This document shows, in pieces, positions 24,858-32,508 of a stretch of 51,464 nt of DNA. The position numbers and the translations under genes are program-made. The notes beneath the pieces were generated by a model. It was not told where the DNA came from. It was given only the letters and a program-made list of their open reading frames with translations, and made no database searches. Source of the stretch: Methanocrinis alkalitolerans (GTDB taxonomy: Archaea > Halobacteriota > Methanosarcinia > Methanotrichales > Methanotrichaceae). Where the stretch lies: assembly GCF_029167205.1 (NCBI RefSeq), contig NZ_JARFPL010000017.1, positions 1 to 51,464 of the forward strand, in the 5' to 3' direction. Position 1 is the first letter of the stretch, and each line of letters opens with the position of its first letter.

Positions 24858-25964
24858 ATGATCATAGCTGCCAAGGAGAAGTATCCCGAGCCCACGTATC
24901 TTGAGTACGGATTTGGGGAGCTCGATTATGACGTCATCAAGAAGGAGCTCTGCTGCTACTGCGGTAACTGCATCGCCTTCTGCCCCAAGATCGATAGAGA
25001 GGCAAACCGCCCGGAGCTGATAGACTACGACCCCAACTGCGGCCTCTGCTACGCCTACTGTCCCCGGACCATGTTCGATATGCCGGGGATGGCGAAGAAG
25101 GTCTTCGGGAGGGAGAGGAGGGAGGATGAAGTCCTGGGAATATACAGGAAGGCCGCCTCCGCCAGGGCGCGAGGATCCGGGGCCAGGGCCCAGGACGGAG
25201 GGGTCGCGACGGCGCTCCTGATCGGCGCCCTCGAATCGGGGGTCATAGACTGCGCCGTCGTCACCGATAGAGACGAGAAATGGAGGGGCGTTCCGAAGGT
25301 CGCGACGACGGCAGAGGAGATCGCCGCCGCCGCGGGGACGAAGTACACCATCACCCCCAGCGTCACCGGGGTCCAGATGGCGATGGATCAGGGCTTCAAG
25401 AAGATCGGCTTTGTTGGAACGCCGTGCCAGATCCAGGCGCTCCGGAAGGTCCAGCTCCTGGAGGAGCCCTATCAGTTCGGCCAGGAGAAGATAGCCCTCC
25501 TCGTCGGCCTCTTCTGCATGGAGAACTTCGAGCACGAGCTGCTCTTCCCCCACCTCGTCGAGGGGGAGTTCGGGTTCAAGGCCGAAGAGGTCGATAAGTT
25601 CGAGGTCCAGAAGGGGATGTTCCGGGTCCTCTCCGGCGATAAGGTCAAGGAGGTCCCCCTGGAGGAGACGGACGATTACGTCTGGAAGGGGTGCGGCCCC
25701 TGCTTCGACTTCGCCGCGGAGCTCGCCGACGTCTCCGTCGGGTCCGTCGGGTCGAAGGCGGGCTGGTCGACGGTCCTCACCAGGACCGACCTCGGCGCGA
25801 AGGTCTACGACGCCGCCCTGGCGGCAGGAAGCATCGAGGAGGCGGCCGTCTCCGATAAGGGGCTCGCCCTCGCCGGAAGGCTCGCGAAGTCGAAGGAGGA
25901 GCGGTTTTCCGCCAAGACGGCGGAGCTCTTCGGCCGGGGCGTCCCCGTCAACGTCCGCAGATGA
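24858..25964 (+). CDS. FrhB/FpoF-family F420 oxidoreductase subunit with two [4Fe-4S] motifs
   Basis: 368 residues from the ATG at 24858; a TTG three codons earlier (24849) is the alternative. GGAGAGG lies immediately before the ATG. The N-terminal part has two ferredoxin-like sets (CCYCGNCIAFCP and CGLCYAYCP), followed by the FrhB/FdhB N and C domains (QDGGVATALLIGALESGVID, FVGTPCQIQALRKVQ, LFCMENFEHELLF, WKGCGPCFDFAAELADVSVG). Family members bind FAD and exchange electrons between F420 and iron-sulfur partners: FrhB in hydrogenase, FpoF in F420H2 dehydrogenase, and others. No partner subunit is adjacent, so which enzyme it serves is open. It may be a stand-alone F420:ferredoxin-type oxidoreductase. 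Confidence 0.85.
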   Translation: MIIAAKEKYPEPTYLEYGFGELDYDVIKKELCCYCGNCIAFCPKIDREANRPELIDYDPNCGLCYAYCPRTMFDMPGMAKKVFGRERREDEVLGIYRKAASARARGSGARAQDGGVATALLIGALESGVIDCAVVTDRDEKWRGVPKVATTAEEIAAAAGTKYTITPSVTGVQMAMDQGFKKIGFVGTPCQIQALRKVQLLEEPYQFGQEKIALLVGLFCMENFEHELLFPHLVEGEFGFKAEEVDKFEVQKGMFRVLSGDKVKEVPLEETDDYVWKGCGPCFDFAAELADVSVGSVGSKAGWSTVLTRTDLGAKVYDAALAAGSIEEAAVSDKGLALAGRLAKSKEERFSAKTAELFGRGVPVNVRR

Positions 25965-26006
25965 AGGGAGCCCGAATGACTGCGGCCGATAGATAAGCAG
26001 CATCGA

Positions 26007-26042
26007 GCAGATTCGATTGCAGATTCGATTGCGGATTCGATA
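26007..26042 (+). repeat. 12-bp tandem repeat, three units
   Basis: GCAGATTCGATT, GCAGATTCGATT, GCGGATTCGATA in direct tandem in the short gap before the YchF-like gene. No function is evident. Confidence 0.85.
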
Positions 26043-26082
26043 GCAGCAGATAACCAGGTCCGATATACCAGGAGGCGATCCG

Positions 26083-27249
26083 ATGTTGTCAGTGGGGCTT
26101 GCGGGAAAGCCCAACGCCGGGAAGTCCACCTTCTTCAAGGCGGCTACCCTCGCAGAGGTGGAGATAGCAAACTACCCCTTCACCACCATCGATGCGAACC
26201 ACGGGGTCTCGTACGTCCGGGTCCCCTGCCCCTGCCGGGAGCTCGCGACGAGCTGCGGCAGGTGCCGGGACGGGACGAGGTACGTCCCCGTGGAGCTGAT
26301 CGACGTGGCGGGGCTCGTCCCCGACGCCCACCTGGGTAAGGGCCTCGGTAACGAGTTTCTCGACAGCCTCCGGGTGGCGGAGGCCGTCATCCACGTCCTG
26401 GACGCCTCCGGCTCCGCCGACGCCGAAGGTAACCCCGTAGGCGTAGGAAACCACGACCCGATGACGGATGTCGAGTTTCTCAAGCGCGAGATCGGGATGT
26501 GGCTCTTCGGCATCTTAAACCGCAACTGGGAGAGGCTGATGAGGCGGGTCCGGGCCGAGGGGGTCAAGATCGAGCCGCTGATCACCGAGCAGCTGGCGGG
26601 GGCCGGGGTCGCAGACCACCACGTCCGGTGGGCCCTCGCGACGATGAAGAGCGACCCGACGAAATGGGGAGACGACGACATGAAGCGGTTCGCGGGGCTG
26701 CTGCGGGACGCCAGCAAGCCGATGATCATCGCCGCGAACAAGGTGGACGTCGCGCCCCCCGAGTTCGTCGCCCGCCTGAAGGCTCTAGACGAGATCGTCG
26801 TTCCCACCAGCGCCGCCGCCGAGGTCGCATTGAGGATGGCGGACAAAACCGGCGCGATAAAGTACCGACCGGGCGACCCAGACTTCGAGATGGTAAAGGA
26901 CCTCTCCGGCCCCCAGAAGGCGGGGCTGGAGAAGATCCGGGGGATCCTCAAGGCGACCGGCGGGACCGGGGTCCAGGAGTGCCTCGACCGGGCGGTCTTC
27001 GAGCTTCTCGAATACATACCCGTCTTCCCGGTGGAGGACGAGGGGAAGTGGACGGACAGAAACGGGGTCGTCCTCCCGGACGCCTACCTGATGAAGAAGG
27101 GCTCGACGACGAAAGACCTTGCCTACCGGATCCACACCGACATCGGGGACAGCTTCCTCTTCGCCCTGGACGGGCGGTCCAAGAGGAGGCTGGGGGAGAA
27201 GCACGAGCTGAAGGCGGGGGACGTGATAAAGATAGTGTCGACGAAGTGA
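26083..27249 (+). CDS. OBG-family GTPase, archaeal YchF/OLA1-like
   Basis: 388 residues, ATG at 26083 with GGAGG upstream. G1 loop GKPNAGKST at residues 8-16, switch region NYPFTTIDANHG, G3 DVAGLVPDAHLGKGLGN, and NKVD in IIAANKVDVAPPE. The C-terminal 80 residues form a TGS domain (FPVEDEGKWTDRNGVVLPDA through LKAGDVIKIVS). A cysteine cluster (CPCRELATSCGRC) between G1 and G3 is typical of archaeal members. The family associates with ribosomes and hydrolyses ATP or GTP. The specific role in archaea is not defined. Confidence 0.92.
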   Translation: MLSVGLAGKPNAGKSTFFKAATLAEVEIANYPFTTIDANHGVSYVRVPCPCRELATSCGRCRDGTRYVPVELIDVAGLVPDAHLGKGLGNEFLDSLRVAEAVIHVLDASGSADAEGNPVGVGNHDPMTDVEFLKREIGMWLFGILNRNWERLMRRVRAEGVKIEPLITEQLAGAGVADHHVRWALATMKSDPTKWGDDDMKRFAGLLRDASKPMIIAANKVDVAPPEFVARLKALDEIVVPTSAAAEVALRMADKTGAIKYRPGDPDFEMVKDLSGPQKAGLEKIRGILKATGGTGVQECLDRAVFELLEYIPVFPVEDEGKWTDRNGVVLPDAYLMKKGSTTKDLAYRIHTDIGDSFLFALDGRSKRRLGEKHELKAGDVIKIVSTK

Positions 27250-27361
27250 GGGGGGGGACGACAACTGAAAGCGTGAGAATAGAGCGCTAGGAGCAAACCT
27301 TGGCAAAGATCCTTGTGGACTAGCAGATCTAAGAAAAGTGGATGGTTTTTTGATTAGGTAA

Positions 27362-28390
27362 CTATTTTATAGCAAATTCTTTTAGACGTGAAAACTCAAC
27401 GAGATTGCTTAGCGTTTTAAATGTGAATACTTTTCCTCTTGTTGCAAGAAGCATTTTTTTAACATCTTCCCTCCGAACGCCAAAGCCACGTCCGTCGATG
27501 CATGCTATTACCTCGTATTTTGGCACTCCATTAGTTTGACCCGCCATGCTTAATTCGCTGAGGTGCTGGATACGCGTTACCTTGTCTCTTGCTGTTCCAT
27601 CGTCTTCAGTAATTTTAGCTTCAATAATAATTTGGGGATTGTATTCGCTTGGTATTATGAAGTCTGGAGCTTGATCGAAACCAGGTATACGCTCTGCTCT
27701 CTTAGTCTTACGATAGCTTATCTTGTAACTTGTAAGGACATCCTCAATAGCTGATTCAAGGGTATCTCCAACTAATTCGCTAACGGAGTCACGGTGGGAT
27801 GCAAAAGGTCTACCCAAAAACCTTTCATAAAGTAGCATCGCATATGGAGCACCTATTGTCGAAAGCAATTGGACTCCATCTAAGCCTTGCCGAGTATCAG
27901 CTTTATCAAGGCGATGAAGGTTTTTATTGCCAACATAGGTAACTTCTTCGCTAAGTAACTGACATGCAACTCTAATCATTGCGTCAAGCCTTGATTTTAA
28001 GACACCGTTGGGACTCAAGACATTAAAAGGATTCATTCGTATCTTCCGATCAAGACTTCTGGCAAACCCCTGATCGACTTTAATACCTGTTCTCTGTGTG
28101 GTAATATATGCCCATTCGGGAGGAGTAAAACCTAATATAGAGCGTAAGACGATGATTGAGATCGGAATTTTAAATAATGTGGGTGATATTTTATCTTCAG
28201 AAAACTCTGTAAATCCGTTAGTTGCTTGTTTAAGTTCTTCATATCCCCTTTCGAAAATAGGATATTCGATAAATCCATTACCTTTTGGCATCACGAGAAA
28301 CTGAGATTGCAGGGATGTGCATATAGAGGATACAAAAAGCTCAGGATTTTCTTCAATCTCTTCCCAGCTTGCTTTAAAAGAATGTTTCAT
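27362..28390 (-). CDS. Restriction endonuclease of the AT-rich R-M cassette
   Basis: 342 residues, ATG at 28390, overlapping the methyltransferase stop by 17 nt. In the C-terminal third PDFIIPSEYNPQIIIEAK (Asp about residue 244, Glu-Ala-Lys about 257-260) is a clear PD-(D/E)XK nuclease active site, preceded by YKISYRKTKRAERIPGFDQA. The rest (VTYVGNKNLHRLDKADTRQG, LSTIGAPYAMLLYERF) has no motif I know. Pairing and overlap with a DNA methyltransferase identify it as the cutting partner of a type II-like system. Its sequence is far richer in A and T than its neighbours. Recognition site unknown. Confidence 0.82.
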   Translation of the reverse strand: MKHSFKASWEEIEENPELFVSSICTSLQSQFLVMPKGNGFIEYPIFERGYEELKQATNGFTEFSEDKISPTLFKIPISIIVLRSILGFTPPEWAYITTQRTGIKVDQGFARSLDRKIRMNPFNVLSPNGVLKSRLDAMIRVACQLLSEEVTYVGNKNLHRLDKADTRQGLDGVQLLSTIGAPYAMLLYERFLGRPFASHRDSVSELVGDTLESAIEDVLTSYKISYRKTKRAERIPGFDQAPDFIIPSEYNPQIIIEAKITEDDGTARDKVTRIQHLSELSMAGQTNGVPKYEVIACIDGRGFGVRREDVKKMLLATRGKVFTFKTLSNLVEFSRLKEFAIK

Positions 28391-30533
28391 ACTTGATCCC
28401 CTTATTTAACGTAACTTTTTTTATTTTTTTCTCTAATATAGCCAAAAAACCGTTCTCATCGATCCATCTCTTTATAGCAGCTAATTTTTCGTTTATAGAA
28501 CAACTGTTATCCCAATAATCACTCATATAATAAGTAGCTAGACGCGTGAGGTGACCATAGGTTAAGCATCGGATATCTCCCTCAGTCAGTCTCATCGCAT
28601 ATTTCAAGTTATTCATGTCATCTTCTATATAATTTGCTATTTCTTCAGTAGATATAGTATCAGAATTAGATTTAATCGGCATGAACTCTTTAGAACGGCA
28701 AACGAAAATAGTATCAATTGTTGAAGATTTTGTACCTTTGATATGAATTGATGCCCCCATTTCAGCGGGACAGGGTATCGAAGCGGTACATACAAAACCT
28801 GAGTCGAGAATTGCCACAGCTATGGGGAAATACGCATCTAACTTATTATGATGATACGTGAATACTAGTGGTGATCCGAATTTCAAAGCTTTGGCCATAT
28901 GCTGAAACACCATTGATAATCCTCCAGTGAACTCTTCAAGTCCACGGTTCATATTTGTATTCTTTGTAAGTTCCTCAAAATTTCGTGTGGTGTGTTTGTT
29001 AAATTCTGGATTACTATCTTTAACTAATTTTCTTAGCCAAACATAGCAGAAGTCCATCAACTCCGCATATTGTACATTACCGTAGTACGGAGGATCGGTG
29101 AGTACAGCATCCAGACTAGAAGCAGGCAACTCTTCATATATCGCATTTTTGCAATAAATTTCTACACTCCTTTTTTCATGCGGAAAGTCGTCGTTAGCAT
29201 CTCCGATCCACTCGCCTGTAGTATATATAAACTTTTTTCGTTTTCCAGAAACTGAAACTTCGAAGGGAGATTCGCAAAATGACTTTGCCTTTATAAACTT
29301 ATCAATTATGTTGGACCAACCTCCACTTCCTATGCTCATTTTTCCATTGGGGATGCCGAGTAGGTTGGACTCGCATTGAATAAGCCCAACAGGATATCCA
29401 TGTATCGAGAATATATCCAAGGATTTAAGTGCCATAGTATCATAACGACAAAGCATATTTTGATATCGTAATAGATCAGACAAATTTGTAGCTAATGCAT
29501 ATTTTATTTTTTCATTCGGTTGTGTATTAATTATTTGACAACTCAATTCGAGACCGAGTAGCTGTCGATAGTTGAACATCTCACTATAATGTCGATAACC
29601 CCACCTATGGAGTCGATCGGTTTCATCACCTGAAGGGATTTTATCTTCTGGTACAAAAATTGGTTCCATATCATTAAAAATAATTATGGCTTCATTGTAT
29701 CTATGGAGATCCATCGAATCCGGTTTTTTAAAGAAACGGCCTTTATGCCTCGATTTGCATATTGGACAATTATATTCAATAGCAAACATTCTATGTTTTG
29801 GTGGACCTTGATCCATATTAGGAAATTTATTATCAATTCCACAGCTAGGACAAATACAATGATTGCGTTTTGCGGGTCCCTGCAGGAGTAATTTTGACCC
29901 ACAGGACATACATTTATCTAGTTTCTTAAGGTCTGCCGCCTCTGTAAATTCTCCACAAATACTACACACTATAACATTCCTAGGATGACGTTTATTTTTG
30001 GATATTAGATAGCCAGGAAACAGATCAAATGTCTTACCACAATTTTTGCAGACTTGGTATTTAATCCATAAAAAATATTTTGCATCGGCTTTTTCATAAC
30101 CACATATATTGCACCTGGTATGATAGAGGTAGCCTATTTTTTCCTCAAGTTTATTTCTAAGTTTATTTGCTTCTTCTTTGTATACATTTAGATCCAAAGT
30201 TTCAATTTCTTGCTTGACAATCCAATATGCCATGGGATTTATATCGTATCCGATTACGTCACATCCAAGTCTATTTGCTTCTAACAGTGGCGTACCACCT
30301 CCCATAAAGGGATCTGCGATGCGAATGCCGTTTAATTTGTTCCCCCTGTAAAACGTTTCTTTGAGCGATAATCCGTTGCTAAACTCCGAGAGAAGAATCG
30401 CACGAAACAGTGTCCCTGGTCTTCTTGCAAACCATTTATGAACAGCAATGATCGGGCGATAATTCTGCTGGATTTGCTTCTCGCTCAGTGCGAGAGCTGC
30501 AACAAATGGTATATCAAACTCTTTTTCGATCAT
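28374..30533 (-). CDS. DNA methyltransferase (DUF1156-like N-terminus, zinc-ribbon insert) of R-M cassette
   Basis: 719 residues. The N-terminus (NYRPIIAVHKWFARRPGTLF) resembles DUF1156-type methyltransferases. SAM-binding motif I is ADPFMGGGTPLLEANRLGCD (about residues 73-92), followed by GYDINPMAYW. The catalytic DPPYYGNVQYAELMDFCYVW is near residue 479, so the target is probably adenine N6 or cytosine N4. Between these lie four zinc-ribbon-like cysteine groups (about residues 139-260: CNICGYEK/CKNCGK, CSICGE/CMSCGSK, CICPSCG, CPICKS), an unusually large insert. It overlaps the endonuclease gene downstream. Base content is very low (15 of 60 G or C at 29641-29700). It protects host DNA from the paired nuclease; the insert may help target recognition. 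Confidence 0.88.
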   Translation of the reverse strand: MIEKEFDIPFVAALALSEKQIQQNYRPIIAVHKWFARRPGTLFRAILLSEFSNGLSLKETFYRGNKLNGIRIADPFMGGGTPLLEANRLGCDVIGYDINPMAYWIVKQEIETLDLNVYKEEANKLRNKLEEKIGYLYHTRCNICGYEKADAKYFLWIKYQVCKNCGKTFDLFPGYLISKNKRHPRNVIVCSICGEFTEAADLKKLDKCMSCGSKLLLQGPAKRNHCICPSCGIDNKFPNMDQGPPKHRMFAIEYNCPICKSRHKGRFFKKPDSMDLHRYNEAIIIFNDMEPIFVPEDKIPSGDETDRLHRWGYRHYSEMFNYRQLLGLELSCQIINTQPNEKIKYALATNLSDLLRYQNMLCRYDTMALKSLDIFSIHGYPVGLIQCESNLLGIPNGKMSIGSGGWSNIIDKFIKAKSFCESPFEVSVSGKRKKFIYTTGEWIGDANDDFPHEKRSVEIYCKNAIYEELPASSLDAVLTDPPYYGNVQYAELMDFCYVWLRKLVKDSNPEFNKHTTRNFEELTKNTNMNRGLEEFTGGLSMVFQHMAKALKFGSPLVFTYHHNKLDAYFPIAVAILDSGFVCTASIPCPAEMGASIHIKGTKSSTIDTIFVCRSKEFMPIKSNSDTISTEEIANYIEDDMNNLKYAMRLTEGDIRCLTYGHLTRLATYYMSDYWDNSCSINEKLAAIKRWIDENGFLAILEKKIKKVTLNKGIKYETFF

Positions 30534-31070
30534 ACGTCCTTTTCCACTCCCGAAATAATATTGTTTTTATTATTAATCTGGTCTTTCCCATTTGGCTCAT
30601 GCTCATAATCTCTAAATGGGACACGTTAAGATGTCATATCGCTATGGTATTTAGCCCTTTACAATTTGCCCTAACAAAGGCTCTCCCCCGATGACTGATA
30701 TCTCGCTATCTGGTAAATGGAGGTTAAAGTCTCGATGCGCTGTCTGTCCTTCCTCCCGATCGTGAGGGACTGATAGATCCTCCACGCTAGGTACCTTGCG
30801 GCCGAGCTATCCTGTCACCCTCCCGCCGCGGCCAGCCCCTCCGCCTTCGTCGTCGACCCCTCCGCCGCCTCTTCTCGCCCGCCCGCGATCCCCGCGCCTC
30901 CTCCGTCAGCCACCCCTCGTAATCCCCGCCCCCACGATCGCGGAGGCGCCCATTTTTGCCGGTCGGCGCCATATTTACTATTTTTGAGCAATAGTTATTA
31001 TTAAATATCATACCGTTAAAGACATCAGAATCGACTCTTAGCGCGATTAGATCATGGGAGGGATTAAGCC
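30534..31070. other. Boundary interval right of the R-M cassette
   Basis: No gene is supported. Composition changes abruptly: AT-rich to about 30660, then a strongly C-rich stretch (30795-30960), then an AT-rich segment (30960-31020) that can serve as the promoter of the flavin-reductase gene. I see no terminal repeats, integrase gene or tRNA at the junction. Confidence 0.4.
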
Positions 31071-31619
31071 ACGAAAGCTATAGGAATCGTAGGAAGTCCC
31101 CGGAAGGGCGGCAACGTCGACAGGCTCGTCCAGGAGGTCTTGGATGGGGCCGAAGAGGCGGGCTTCCAGACTGAAAAGTACATCCTCAACGAGATGAACT
31201 ACTCCGGCTGCCAGGGGTGCAACTACTGCAAGAGCGCCGAAGTGTGCAAGCTCGATGACGACCTCTCGGGCCTCCTGGAGGATATAAGGGAGGCGGACGC
31301 CGTCGTCTTCGGCTCGCCGATATACTTCTACCTTTTTTCCGGCCAGTTCAAGCTGATGGAGGACCGGATGTACTCCTTCATAGACCCGCAGTTCAAATCT
31401 CGCCTTGCGCCGGGAAAGAAGGCGGTCATCGTCACCAGTCAGGGCAATCCAGACCTTTCGGCCTTCGAGAAGGCCGCCGACGACTTCGCCGAGGTTCTCC
31501 GGTTTCTGGGGTTTGAGATGGCCGGGATCATACGGATGGTGGACGGGGGCTCGCCGGACGCCGTCCTGGAGAGGAAAGATCTCCTCGATCAGGCTAGGTC
31601 GGTCGGATCGTCACTTTGA
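31071..31619 (+). CDS. NADPH-dependent FMN reductase / flavodoxin-like protein, apparent ACG start
   Basis: 182 residues if translation starts at ACG 31071. The frame reads KAIGIVGSPRKGGNVDRLVQ, the classic phosphate-binding start of the NADPH:FMN reductase/iron-sulfur flavoprotein family, followed by GCQGCNYCKSAEVCKLDDDL (a compact cysteine motif), VFGSPIYFYLFSGQFKLMED and VTSQGNPDLSAFEKAADDF. An in-frame TAA lies two codons before ACG. No ATG, GTG or TTG occurs in frame until a TTG at 31140, which would delete the flavin-binding loop. GGGAGGG sits 8 nt before ACG. An out-of-frame ATG at 31054 opens a 9-codon frame overlapping the start. The protein probably reduces a flavin or small acceptor; the cysteines could hold a [4Fe-4S] cluster. 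Confidence 0.82.
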   Translation, partial: TKAIGIVGSPRKGGNVDRLVQEVLDGAEEAGFQTEKYILNEMNYSGCQGCNYCKSAEVCKLDDDLSGLLEDIREADAVVFGSPIYFYLFSGQFKLMEDRMYSFIDPQFKSRLAPGKKAVIVTSQGNPDLSAFEKAADDFAEVLRFLGFEMAGIIRMVDGGSPDAVLERKDLLDQARSVGSSL

Positions 31620-31807
31620 ACCGGCGGGTAGGGCTCGAAAAAAAGGGATGGACCGGGGGCGGTCGGTGGGGGCGCGGGGGGGCGGCGGGTGACCGGTCGA
31701 GGATGGCGGTTGCTGGATGGCGGAAGACGGTTGGACGTGGACGGTGGACGGTGGCGAGGGGTCAGTCTCGGGCGGACGGCGCCGCCCGCCCGGCAACCAT
31801 CCCCGCC

Positions 31808-32022
31808 TCAGCGGATGGCGTTCAGTCGGAGGAGGGCGCCCCCGGGGGCGCCGAGATCGCGGCGGGTGATCCCTGCCGCCACCATGATGGCGACGTTCAT
31901 CATGGCGGTGGCGGCCTCGATTGGGCCCGGTCCCGGTCTCTGTCCCGTTTTCTGTTCATTCAGCTGCTCCAGACCTGGGGGAGGGGGGCTGCGGCCCCCT
32001 CGCCGATCCCAGAGATCACCCC
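31808..32022 (-). pseudogene. Decayed copy of the small membrane protein gene at 36528-36776
   Basis: The minus strand aligns with the intact gene: CTCCCCCAGGTCTGGAGC, GCCACCGCCATGATGAACGT, CATCATGGTGGCGG and the end AACGCCATCCGCTGA are all recognisable. It has an in-frame TGA after the PQVWSS stretch and internal deletions, so it cannot make the protein. Homology continues a little past the stop into the flank. Confidence 0.75.
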
Positions 32023-32079
32023 TTCACCATCTCAAAAATACGATCATCTTTATGATTATGCAGATCCGACGGATTCAAT

Positions 32080-32418
32080 ATGTCAATTTCGAAGATAATC
32101 GGCCGCGAGGGTCGCCTGATATGGGACGATCTTCCCGTATCCCTGAAATACTGGATGATAGAGCAGGAGAGACCGGACGGCGGAGAAGAGAGCTGGCACG
32201 GCAGAGCGATCATCTCTCAGACGGACCTTCGTGCCATGATGGAGGTGCAGGCGAAGTCCAGGCCCATCCCGATAAACGAGCCGATCTTCGCAGAATTTCA
32301 TAAGGGAAAAGAGGTCTACCGGGGAGAGATCCTGACATCCTCAACTCCCGATCCCGTAGACTCCAATCCTCTGATCGATTTTCGAGGCGTCGGCAGGCTT
32401 GAGCAAAAAGACCGGTGA
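32080..32418 (+). CDS. Hypothetical protein, 112 residues
   Basis: ATG at 32080. The product (SISKIIGREGRLIWDDLPVS, then SWHGRAIISQTDLRAMMEVQ) reads like a real soluble protein of mixed alpha/beta content, with no cysteines, membrane segment or motif I recognise. An AT-rich stretch at 32035-32060 could be its promoter. It stands between the decayed membrane protein copy and the convergent CoA-transferase gene. Whether it is expressed cannot be told; overlapping frames on the other strand are less convincing. Confidence 0.5.
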   Translation: MSISKIIGREGRLIWDDLPVSLKYWMIEQERPDGGEESWHGRAIISQTDLRAMMEVQAKSRPIPINEPIFAEFHKGKEVYRGEILTSSTPDPVDSNPLIDFRGVGRLEQKDR

Positions 32419-32470
32419 TCCTCAATCCTCGATCCTCGGCCTCTGTCCCGAGCCGATCTTTTCGCGGATG

Positions 32471-32508
32471 AGGAGACGATGAGAAGAGGAGACGATGAGA
32501 AGAGGAGG
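32471..32508 (+). repeat. 16-bp tandem repeat
   Basis: AGGAGACGATGAGAAG occurs twice in tandem (32471-32486, 32487-32502) followed by a partial AGGAGG, immediately beyond the stop of the CoA-transferase/GNAT gene. On that gene's strand it is a pyrimidine-rich stretch and may lie in the terminator region. Confidence 0.8.

Noticed and set aside
24834..26138. 434-codon frame antisense to the FrhB-like gene
   Set aside because: Low-information leucine/arginine-rich shadow spanning two real genes.
14824..30533. The AT-rich 791-residue gene and the R-M pair as one defence system
   Set aside because: About 10 kb of ordinary housekeeping genes separate them; shared low GC alone does not show a functional link.
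31689..32303. 204-codon plus-strand frame over the decayed membrane-protein copy
   Set aside because: Arg/Gly/Pro-rich product produced by GC-rich relic DNA; no homology or ribosome-binding site.
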